From Muribaculaceae bacterium (GTDB lineage Bacteria > Pseudomonadota > Alphaproteobacteria > Rs-D84): DNA of 5,735 bases. The position numbers were made by a program, and so were the translations under genes. The DNA lies in the NCBI GenBank assembly GCA_023665245.1, contig JAMPEH010000165.1, positions 1 to 5,735 of the forward strand, given 5' to 3'. The notes beneath the pieces were generated by a model. That model searched no databases. It was not told the origin of the DNA and saw only the letters and a program-made list of their open reading frames with translations. This document shows positions 1 to 5,513 of the stretch, piece by piece (within the stretch, counting starts at the first letter, position 1; every line of letters starts with the position of its first letter).

Positions 1-1541
1 CAGAAGTTGTTCGGAGACGTGGCATTCGGAGAGCGAAGCCACGTATTCACGGCGGAACCTTCGCTCGTGTGGTTATAGAACCGCTTGTCATTTCCATTCG
101 CCCAATACTTGTACTGCGTCTGGAAGTTCTTTTCGTATTCGTTGGCGTTGCTTCTGACACCGAATACCTCAAACTCGGAGAACAGCCACAGCTTGTCCGA
201 TGTGGACGTGACTTCGGCTTGCGTATTGTTTTTGGAGCGGTCGCCATTGCTGGTGTACTTCGTGCTGTTCGCAATGATGTTCTGCCAATCGCTCGGGAGG
301 CATTTGAGAAGTTCTGGAAGAATCTGCGTGCGCATTTTGGAGTCACGCCAGCCACCTTGTGTCGTTCCGTAATAGTCGTTCGAGCTGGTGCTTGTACTGG
401 TCTGCGGATTCATATAGAACCCCTGCGATCCCATGGGCACGTAATTGTGGAGCGTCGCCGTATGGCAGAACGCCAGATTCTTGTTCGCAGTTTTCGTACT
501 CGCCGGGAACAGGAAGTGCGCACGGCCAGTTCCCTCGCGCGATGAATTGTGGTTCATCTCCAAGAAGCGCACGGCGAAATTCCCGCTCACGCTCTGGCCC
601 ATAACGGTCCCGCTGCATGTCACCGGGAAATCGTCACCCTCGGCGAAGTAGTTTCCAATGAGTCCTGCGGATACCAATTGCTTGATGTCGCTCGCTGTTG
701 CTTCATCGGGATTATTTGACGGTACCGAACATGAAACGCTGACCGTTTTCGATGCCGGAGCCAGATGGTTCGTGCCCTCGCCAACGCTGATGGTGATCGT
801 TGCCGAGCCGGTTTTCTTGCCGGTGACGGCCACTTGCTCTCCTTGAACCTGCACGTCGGCAACGCTCGTATCGCTCGACCGTGCGGAGATCGTGCCGTCA
901 CCTGCACGCGTCACGCCAATGTATCCGGTCATGGCCGAAAGATTCAGTGTCAGGCTACTCTTGTTCAGCGCGAGCGTTCCTGCGTCCTTGTTGATCACCC
1001 ACACGATCACTTTGTCGGTGGTGGTGCCATCGCTCCACTCGTGATTTTCTGCCAGCGACAGGCTCACAGAATGCGATCCTGCAGCAGTTGCCGTGGTGTC
1101 GCCCGATGCCGTGATGACATCGTCGTCGTAGTCATCGCCCCATGCGGGAGAAAGTGCCGTGCCGGTGTAGGTTTGCGGCGTCGGTGTCGCGGGAATTGCG
1201 ACCGGGATGCCGCCGATGCGCCAACGGATGATGCGCGAGCTTGAAGAGCCGTCGCTCATCCAGTAATAGCCGGTTTTGGGCGTCACGATAGCCTCGTACC
1301 AGCCCATGTCGGTGGCCTTGGTGGTCCCCGAAAGAAGCATTGCGGCACCGTCGAAACCGTCCAGAATAAGCTCTTTTTCGCTTCCGTCGTAGGTTTCGAT
1401 CTTGAGTTGCTTCGGCACCGCAGAAATGGCCCGGGAAGTCTCAGCGAGATCTTCCAGGCCGGACAAAAGCGCCTGCAACGGGCGCCCTTTGTAGTTGATG
1501 TTCTGAGAAGAAATCACCTCGGATGTGACTTTTCCTTGCAT
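1..1541 (-). CDS. Tail fibre / receptor-binding protein with Ig-like modules and a DUF6273-like C-terminal domain (partial, 3' end outside window)
   Basis: Reading the minus strand from the ATG at 1541-1539 gives 513 codons with no stop, so the frame is intact and runs off the left edge. AGGAGGTGG lies 7 nt upstream of the start. Residues 1-45 look like a short attachment stalk. Residues 58-110 and 132-185 are two related Ig-like modules that share SGxT, an AT, a (W)SDG turn and a final W-x-I. Residues 190-272 resemble a bacterial Ig-like (Big_2) domain (VTRAGDGTISARSSDTSVAD). Residues 281-513 resemble DUF6273, with GGWRDSKMRTQILPELL, DKLWLFSEFEVFG and NTWLRSP. This domain is typical of Firmicutes surface and phage proteins and probably has a C-type-lectin-like fold (family knowledge, not visible here). 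As the last gene after the baseplate, with repetitive Ig-like spacers and a variable-looking tip, it is inferred to bind the host surface. Perhaps 30-60 residues are missing. The domain calls rest on motif recognition only. Confidence 0.82.
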   Translation of the reverse strand, partial: MQGKVTSEVISSQNINYKGRPLQALLSGLEDLAETSRAISAVPKQLKIETYDGSEKELILDGFDGAAMLLSGTTKATDMGWYEAIVTPKTGYYWMSDGSSSSRIIRWRIGGIPVAIPATPTPQTYTGTALSPAWGDDYDDDVITASGDTTATAAGSHSVSLSLAENHEWSDGTTTDKVIVWVINKDAGTLALNKSSLTLNLSAMTGYIGVTRAGDGTISARSSDTSVADVQVQGEQVAVTGKKTGSATITISVGEGTNHLAPASKTVSVSCSVPSNNPDEATASDIKQLVSAGLIGNYFAEGDDFPVTCSGTVMGQSVSGNFAVRFLEMNHNSSREGTGRAHFLFPASTKTANKNLAFCHTATLHNYVPMGSQGFYMNPQTSTSTSSNDYYGTTQGGWRDSKMRTQILPELLKCLPSDWQNIIANSTKYTSNGDRSKNNTQAEVTSTSDKLWLFSEFEVFGVRSNANEYEKNFQTQYKYWANGNDKRFYNHTSEGSAVNTWLRSPNATSPNNF

Positions 1542-1548
1542 TGATGCT

Positions 1549-1558
1549 CCACCTCCTA
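1549..1558 (-). promoter_or_regulatory. Fused stop codon and ribosome binding site before the long fibre gene
   Basis: TAGGAGGTGG contains the TAG stop of the fibre adaptor gene and a near-perfect SD for the ATG at 1541-1539, with 7 nt between the motif and the start. The arrangement suits coupled translation of adaptor and fibre. Confidence 0.8.
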
Positions 1559-2404
1559 GCTTCTGCGTGTGAGCTCGACGAGGCCGAGCGTCCCGGTCAT
1601 GGATACTTCCGGCGGGTTGGCGGCGTATACGCGCAGTGCGCCATCCATGGACTCACAGACCGGGGCCAAGCCGCATGCCGCCGCCTGAAGCGCACTTTGT
1701 CCACGGTCGATCATAAGATCCGGCATGCAGTTTTCGTTGATGTCTTCGATACGGATATCCAGGCAGTACATGATGCGCTGGACCTCTCCGGCAATTTCGC
1801 TTTCATCGCCTTCTGCAAGCGGCATGATTGGCGAAATGACTGCCGGAGCGTCCTCTTCAAGCACCCATCCGTCGGTAGGGATGGTGATTGCCCTTCGATT
1901 GAGACGCTGGGCCAGCATCGCTTCCACGCTGGCATGCGTTGCCATCGCGTTTGGATCGATGACGGCGGTGACGTTTTTGACATCGCCCACGACGGCAATG
2001 ATGTCGAAAACTGCGATCTTGCCGACGGCATTGGACCGCGAACGGATTTCCTCGGATTCCGTCTCGAGACACAGGTAGGTGTAGGGGACATCCTCGCCAG
2101 TTTCGGGATCTCTGGCATACAACATGACGCCGGTGGCCTTGAATGACGTGTCCACCATGGATGAGGCCACCTGTACCTGGATCTGTACTTCGCCTTCGAA
2201 CGGATTGCCTACGGAGGCAATGACGCCATCCATGACGTAGCCCGGAGGCTCAGTGAGAGTTTTCGGAGATTGTCCTTCTCCGATGATTCCGCTGCCGATT
2301 GCGGCGCGTGTATACTCCAAGGTGCCCTTCCCCGCCAAGACTTTGGCGATGAGAGCAGAAGTATTCGCGCACGCATGGCAGCCGTCTTCAAATCTAGCTG
2401 GCAT
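1556..2404 (-). CDS. Phage tail-fibre protein, probable baseplate-fibre adaptor
   Basis: This 282-residue protein starts at the ATG at 2404-2402, 10 nt after GGAGGT, and ends in TAG. Residues 15-55 match the common N-terminus of phage tail-fibre proteins: a helix (ALIAKVLAGKG), then LEYTRAAIGSGIIGEGQSP. The following part to about residue 165 (GEVQIQVQV, TGVMLYARDPETGEDVPY, AVFDIIAVVGDV, HASVEAML) continues that tail-collar fibre type. Residues 178-276 look like a small beta domain seen in Firmicutes tail fibres: GW-x-L, then -DAP-, a mid-domain helix, and G-x-L-R-V-Y-AANPP-x-V. It sits 15 nt after the xkdU-like gene and 14 nt before the long fibre gene, which suggests a proximal fibre or adaptor joining the baseplate to the distal tip. 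Seven cysteines are present, including a CHAC motif at residues 9-12 near the attachment end. I cannot name the exact family. Confidence 0.72.
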   Translation of the reverse strand: MPARFEDGCHACANTSALIAKVLAGKGTLEYTRAAIGSGIIGEGQSPKTLTEPPGYVMDGVIASVGNPFEGEVQIQVQVASSMVDTSFKATGVMLYARDPETGEDVPYTYLCLETESEEIRSRSNAVGKIAVFDIIAVVGDVKNVTAVIDPNAMATHASVEAMLAQRLNRRAITIPTDGWVLEEDAPAVISPIMPLAEGDESEIAGEVQRIMYCLDIRIEDINENCMPDLMIDRGQSALQAAACGLAPVCESMDGALRVYAANPPEVSMTGTLGLVELTRRS

Positions 2405-2414
2405 ATGGTTTTAT

Positions 2415-2422
2415 ACCTCCTA
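2415..2422 (-). promoter_or_regulatory. Fused stop codon and ribosome binding site before the fibre adaptor gene
   Basis: TAGGAGGT contains the TAG stop of the xkdU-like gene and the SD for the ATG at 2404-2402, with a 10-nt A-rich spacer. It lies 34 nt downstream of the hairpin at 2456-2489, so a transcript ending at or starting after that hairpin would leave the site unpaired. Confidence 0.8.
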
Positions 2423-3493
2423 TTCGTCTACTCGTTTGGTTGAAATATGAGAGACTATAAAAGCGCCTCCCGGAGAAGGCGCTTTTATACGCTGTTCATT
2501 GGGGCCGGTATCGATCATATGCCCCTGTCTTTTGCCGAATCTGACGGCGGTCTGTGTGATATCTGTGTCTATTTCAGCCTCGATGTGGCTTGTGTCCATC
2601 GGTGATCGCGTCTGCGTGGTCATCACCGACCCGCCGGAGGCTATTCCTGCTTCGTATTTCGTGGTGTGTGGCGACGTATCAAGGGGCGGTGCCGTCGCCA
2701 TCTGTTTTATCTGTGCGCCTTCGCTGACCGGGATGCCAAAGACCGAGCGATTCAAGGTATCAATCGGCTCAGCTTTGAATGAGCTCCTTGAAGATCCCGC
2801 CTGCCGGATGTCCAGGTCATATTCCTCGCTTCGGTTCACGTCCACCGGCTCGCCCCTGAAGTCGCCATGCGTTATTCCGGCCATGTGCACCGCCAAATCC
2901 TGCCTCTCTTCGCGGTATGCATCGACTGGCTCCACCTGAAAATGGCCTTCCGTGCCGCCGCCAAACGACGCCGTAAGGTCCCAGCGAAAGGTTCGCGTGA
3001 TCCGCACGGTCAGATCCAGCGGCAAATGCGCCGGTATCTTGGATTGCAGGATGCCAAGGAACCGCATTTCATCCGGGATGTAGCCATCGACAAGGACCGA
3101 GACAACGGCGTCCTGGTTCGCGTCCCAATCGACCTCGCTGTTCTGGCCGGGCACGAATACGCTGCACAATTCGTACAATTCGCGGCGACCGACGTGGTGG
3201 AGCATGTGGAAATGGGAGGCAACTTCGCCCTGCCTGTAGTCAAGCGGAGGCATTTCCTCCGATCCGGCGTAGGAGATCCCCAAAAACTCTTCCCAAATAG
3301 CGATATCTTCTTCATTCGTCCAGGGGATCAGCGCGGCGTTGGTGGCACCGGTGATGCCATCGCGGATATTGTCATGCTCAATACCGGCAGTATTGTAAAT
3401 CGCCTGAATGTCCAGCACGTCATCCAAAAAATTCGGACTTGCGCGCTTGATTCTTTGGTAGCCGTTGTACGGATTGCCTTCAAACAGCCGCAT
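2420..3493 (-). CDS. xkdU: XkdU-like (DUF2313/YmfQ, tail protein I type) baseplate protein with a long repeat extension
   Basis: This 357-residue protein starts at the ATG at 3493-3491. Its SD GAGGAGGTGG lies within the last codons of the xkdT-like gene, which it overlaps by 14 nt. Residues 1-165 fit the XkdU/YmfQ family: a helical start, TGATNAALIPWTNEEDIAIWEEFLGI (residues 47-72), a middle segment ending before PGQNSEVDW (115-123), and IPAHLPLDL (153-161). Homologues form the inner baseplate wedge and help attach fibres (family knowledge). Family members are usually around 180-200 residues. Here the chain continues with a degenerate 27-28-residue repeat from about residue 172 to 345, carrying F-x-x-EP[VI]D at 185, 212 and 239, then PLDTS, PMDTS and MIDTG near 271, 299 and 327. 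The last codons also form a strong hairpin in the DNA. The extension is inferred to be a docking or spacer arm for the fibre encoded next. Confidence 0.82.
   Translation of the reverse strand: MRLFEGNPYNGYQRIKRASPNFLDDVLDIQAIYNTAGIEHDNIRDGITGATNAALIPWTNEEDIAIWEEFLGISYAGSEEMPPLDYRQGEVASHFHMLHHVGRRELYELCSVFVPGQNSEVDWDANQDAVVSVLVDGYIPDEMRFLGILQSKIPAHLPLDLTVRITRTFRWDLTASFGGGTEGHFQVEPVDAYREERQDLAVHMAGITHGDFRGEPVDVNRSEEYDLDIRQAGSSRSSFKAEPIDTLNRSVFGIPVSEGAQIKQMATAPPLDTSPHTTKYEAGIASGGSVMTTQTRSPMDTSHIEAEIDTDITQTAVRFGKRQGHMIDTGPNEQRIKAPSPGGAFIVSHISTKRVDE
2456..2489 (-). terminator. Terminator-like hairpin inside the 3' end of the xkdU-like gene
   Basis: Positions 2456-2468 (TATAAAAGCGCCT) are perfectly complementary to 2477-2489, giving a 13-bp stem with an 8-nt loop. 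The inner six pairs are mostly G:C and the outer seven are A/T. Read on the minus strand, the downstream arm ends in GCGCTTTTATA, so it resembles a weak intrinsic terminator with a short U run. The mirror image holds on the plus strand. It lies within the reading frame, about 34 nt before the stop codon, encoding residues IKAPSPGGAFI. It could attenuate read-through into the fibre genes, mark an mRNA processing end, or simply be a coding coincidence. The structure is certain; the function is not. Confidence 0.45.
2459..2980 (-). repeat. Six to seven tandem degenerate 27-28-residue coding repeats in the XkdU homologue
   Basis: The C-terminal half of the XkdU-like protein is periodic. A conserved Asp, usually preceded by P-[VILM], falls at residues 191, 218, 245, 272, 300 and 328: intervals of 27, 27, 27, 28 and 28. 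In the first three copies an aromatic Phe lies six residues before it (185, 212, 239), and a DL pair lies 13 residues before the first two of those Phe, at 199 and 226. A leading half-repeat begins at D172-L173, also 13 residues before F185. Copies 4-6 share D-T-[SG] instead of a strict EPxD. The codons differ between copies, so this is an old, diverged protein repeat and not a recent DNA duplication. Confidence 0.75.
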
Positions 3494-4595
3494 TTACCGC
3501 CACCTCCTCAAGTATCGGCGCGGATGTAATCGGGATCACGATGTTTTCTGCGTCGTCGTTGAGCAATAGGTCGTCGTAGTCCACCAGCGCATCCAGCGTT
3601 ATCAGCATGGCGCCAATGGTGGAGATGCGCACCACCACGTTTTCCGTGTCCATGTTCTCCAGTGCCAATTTCTTGAAATATCCCTTGATGGCGTCCTGCG
3701 CCTGCTTCTGTGCTTCTTCAAGCGTCTTGCCGTCCCGAAGAACCGCCGTGAAGGATACCTTTACCTTGGTCTCAGTTGCCGGAATGGCGAGGAAATGCGC
3801 CCCGATATTTGCCATGCCGTCGCCATATCCGTCGCCAACGATCACTTCCTCACCGTTCCAGATGCGGGTTCGGTGCATCGTGATCGGGTCCACATACTCC
3901 TGCACGTCGTCGCAGATATCCTGCGTGCATGGCGCTCCCTCGGGATCGAACAATACTGCCAGAACCGTATTCTCACCGGCAAACAATGGCACGATACGCG
4001 CACGGCCAACGCCGGAAACCGATTCACACCACGTCTTGTAGTGCTGCCGGTTGCCGTTGGCGGCGGGTCCCGCAAGTTTTTCGTGGATGCGCTCGCGGTA
4101 GTCATCGTCCTTTTCCTCTTCGATGCCAGGCCGCAATAGCGCCCCGAAAGATGCTGCCTTCAGCTTGGGAAGATTGCGCACCGGCACCGCGTTCGTGTCA
4201 ATCGGGATGTCGTTTGGAACTGTGCCGGTCGCTTCGGCTACCAATACAAGCACGTCATCTTCGTTTGTCTGAAGCCTGAAGAATACGCCATCGTGGAAGA
4301 ATCGCTCTCCCATGGGCGGGAGCTCGCCATCATACACGAATGCATACACGGCACTGGTTGCGTGGATGCGCTCAAGCCCCACGGTCCAGCCCCATGCGTC
4401 AAGGTATTCGCCAACCGATGTTGGAAGCAGTACCAGATTGATGACTTCGCGCAGTGCCCGGTACAGCTCCGACGAGTCCCACGCCACCGGCGCAATGATG
4501 TCCCATGGGACCGAGCCTTCGCGCGTGTCGATCTCCGTGGGGATTCTGGCCAGCATTTCGGCCACGAGGCGCTCAAATGTTTTGGTTTCGTGCAT
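3480..4595 (-). CDS. xkdT: XkdT-like baseplate wedge protein (Baseplate_J, gp47/P2 gpJ type)
   Basis: This 371-residue protein of the Baseplate_J family builds the wedge that clamps the hub and carries fibres in contractile tails. I chose the ATG at 4595-4593 because GGAGGTGG lies 3 nt before it and the protein then opens with the family's usual start. The 46 extra codons upstream, back to 4733, are the antiparallel-frame shadow of the xkdS-like gene. Visible hallmarks are TREGSVPWDIIAPVAWDSSELYRAL (residues 24-48), GEYLDAWGWTVGLERIHAT (62-80), PxGERFFHDGVFF (94-106), IPIDTNAVP (130-138), the DDDYRERIHEKLAGPAANGNRQHYKTW segment (163-189), SGVGRARIVPL (194-204) and GDGYGDGMANIGA (254-266). The length is normal for XkdT homologues. 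It overlaps the xkdS-like gene by 23 nt and the xkdU-like gene by 14 nt, which indicates coupled translation of the wedge proteins. Confidence 0.93.
   Translation of the reverse strand: MHETKTFERLVAEMLARIPTEIDTREGSVPWDIIAPVAWDSSELYRALREVINLVLLPTSVGEYLDAWGWTVGLERIHATSAVYAFVYDGELPPMGERFFHDGVFFRLQTNEDDVLVLVAEATGTVPNDIPIDTNAVPVRNLPKLKAASFGALLRPGIEEEKDDDYRERIHEKLAGPAANGNRQHYKTWCESVSGVGRARIVPLFAGENTVLAVLFDPEGAPCTQDICDDVQEYVDPITMHRTRIWNGEEVIVGDGYGDGMANIGAHFLAIPATETKVKVSFTAVLRDGKTLEEAQKQAQDAIKGYFKKLALENMDTENVVVRISTIGAMLITLDALVDYDDLLLNDDAENIVIPITSAPILEEVAVNAAV
3500..3509 (-). promoter_or_regulatory. Ribosome binding site of the xkdU-like gene embedded in xkdT codons
   Basis: GAGGAGGTGG is read in the xkdT frame as the Glu-Glu-Val and following codons of its last residues. 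It lies 7 nt before the ATG at 3493-3491. The xkdT stop (TGA, 3482-3480) comes after the new start, a 14-nt overlap suited to translational re-initiation. Confidence 0.8.
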
Positions 4596-5010
4596 AGTCC
4601 ACCTCCAGAGTCGTCTTGCCGTAGGTCGTGTAGATATCCACAATGACATGCGCGTTCTCGTCGGTGAGCGTGATATCGATATTGCCAACGCTCGTAATTC
4701 GTGGATCTTTTGAAAGCGCATCCCGCACGGCAAATTCGATCATGGATTCAATGAGTTCGTCCGAAGCATCGTCCCAGCCAATGATGTCCCATATCTCGGA
4801 GCCATACTGCGGCGTGAAGGCCAGCGTCTTGAACCGCACCGAAAGAAGCGCCATGCCTGCGGACTGGTGCACGGCTTCGAGGCCGTCCACTTCTCCCAGC
4901 ACGCGCCCATTCGCAAGATCAAGGCGCCACGTCTTGTCCGGGATCTCCGGCGCGGATTTGATGCCTCCCAGCAAATGTTCCGGGAGGACACTGTTTTCAA
5001 AGTTCGGCAT
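4573..5010 (-). CDS. xkdS: XkdS-like sheath initiator / baseplate wedge protein (DUF2634, gp25-like)
   Basis: This 145-residue protein has the DUF2634 pattern throughout: TWRLDLANGRVLGEVDGLEAVHQS (residues 27-50), a short beta segment with LSVRFKTLAF (56-65), TPQYGSEIWDIIG (66-78), an acidic helix DELIESMIEFAVRDALSKDPRI (84-105), and a C-terminal strand pair with VDIYTTYGKTTLEV (124-137). The family is related to T4 gp25, which nucleates the contractile sheath at the baseplate (family knowledge). The ATG at 5010-5008 is preceded by TAGGAGGTG, whose TAG is the stop codon of the previous gene. Spacing from GGAGGT to the ATG is 11 nt, slightly long. I see no alternative start that fits better. 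The order DUF2577, DUF2634, Baseplate_J, DUF2313 is the standard PBSX order, which makes the assignment secure. Confidence 0.92.
   Translation of the reverse strand: MPNFENSVLPEHLLGGIKSAPEIPDKTWRLDLANGRVLGEVDGLEAVHQSAGMALLSVRFKTLAFTPQYGSEIWDIIGWDDASDELIESMIEFAVRDALSKDPRITSVGNIDITLTDENAHVIVDIYTTYGKTTLEVDYARNQNI
4599..4606 (-). promoter_or_regulatory. Ribosome binding site deciding the xkdT-like start
   Basis: Minus-strand GGAGGTGG lies 3 nt before the ATG at 4595-4593 (6 nt from GGAGG). It sits within the coding sequence of the xkdS-like gene. It argues for this ATG and against the longer reading that begins upstream at 4733. Confidence 0.85.
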
Positions 5011-5020
5011 GTACGCTCGT

Positions 5021-5029
5021 CACCTCCTA
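5021..5029 (-). promoter_or_regulatory. Fused stop codon and ribosome binding site before the xkdS-like gene
   Basis: TAGGAGGTG combines the TAG stop of the xkdR-like gene with the SD for the ATG at 5010-5008. Ten bases separate the motif from the start codon, slightly more than at the other junctions. Confidence 0.78.
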
Positions 5030-5497
5030 TTCATCGTAAGGGCACGGTTTGTGGTGGCTCTTCATGGTCTCTTTGTCCGGCGGTACGCGATCCAAGATGT
5101 AGTAGGCTTTGCCGCCATCCAATTCCAGGACGTAGACTTTATCTCCTTCCACCAGGTGATTGTGCATGCATATCCACCCGGTTTTGTAGTAATGCGGAGG
5201 GCATGTATGGCCGCTCGCCGCGCATACATCGTGGGTGAACGGTCCTTCTCCCACCTTGGTGTTCTTGGACGTGTAGGCTTCCGTCTCGATGTAGCATGGG
5301 TATTCCTGATCGGTGAGATGCTGCGGCACGACGATCAATGGCGTCTTGATCTTGAGCTTGTCGTCGTTGGTGCCTTCCAGCTCGATATCTGGCAGCTCCT
5401 TTGTCACCTTGCATTCGATAAGCCGCACTTGCTGCGGCATCATGCCCTGAAGGATGCCTTTCATCGATGTCGCCGTCCGGGTTTTGTCTACTTGCAT
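5027..5497 (-). CDS. xkdR: XkdR-like DUF2577 protein (probable hub/spike-associated component) with a Cys/His cluster
   Basis: This 156-residue protein starts at the ATG at 5497-5495, 8 nt after GGGAGG, and ends in TAG. A helix near the N-terminus (SMKGILQGMM) is followed by beta strands (QQVRLIECKV, KLKIKTPLIVVP) and by the DUF2577 C-terminal signature LVEGDKVYVLELDGGKAYYILDRV (residues 115-138). In PBSX-type clusters this gene lies between the hub (XkdQ) and the gp25-like gene, where other contractile tails encode the central spike, so a spike or hub-cap role is likely. That is inference from position. Unusual here is a Cys/His-rich stretch at residues 89-114, with H89, C92, H97, C99, H102, C110, H112 and H114, and a further SHHKPC near the C-terminus. 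These residues could bind a metal. Confidence 0.83.
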   Translation of the reverse strand: MQVDKTRTATSMKGILQGMMPQQVRLIECKVTKELPDIELEGTNDDKLKIKTPLIVVPQHLTDQEYPCYIETEAYTSKNTKVGEGPFTHDVCAASGHTCPPHYYKTGWICMHNHLVEGDKVYVLELDGGKAYYILDRVPPDKETMKSHHKPCPYDE

Positions 5498-5505
5498 GCG
5501 CCTTG

Positions 5506-5513
5506 CCTCCCTA
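5506..5513 (-). promoter_or_regulatory. Fused stop codon and ribosome binding site before the xkdR-like gene
   Basis: TAGGGAGG combines the TAG stop of the xkdQ-like gene with a GGGAGG ribosome site 8 nt before the ATG at 5497-5495. It is a slightly degenerate form of the TAGGAGGT junction used by three later genes in the cluster. Confidence 0.72.

Noticed and set aside
343..907. Short minus-strand open frames at 343-618 and 620-907
   Set aside because: They lie in other frames of the long fibre gene. The frame from 1541 is open through the whole region and carries the DUF6273-like motifs, so these are shadows and not evidence of a broken gene.
1..1541. Possible frameshift or pseudogene in the left 1.5 kb, because no complete reading frame ends there
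   Set aside because: Codon-by-codon translation from 1541 to 3 shows no stop and continuous domain motifs. The gene only lacks its end because the window stops.
1541..2146. A 201-codon plus-strand open frame
   Set aside because: It is antisense to the fibre adaptor, whose frame has clear family motifs and a strong ribosome site.
2867..3529. A 220-codon plus-strand open frame
   Set aside because: It lies antisense to the xkdU-like gene and the end of the xkdT-like gene. Its translation is low-quality, Arg/His-rich sequence with no recognisable domain.
4596..4733. A longer N-terminus for the xkdT-like protein starting at 4733
   Set aside because: The extra 46 residues are Arg/Ser-rich out-of-frame translation of the xkdS-like gene and have no matching ribosome site. 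The ATG at 4595 has a perfect one and gives the usual family N-terminus.
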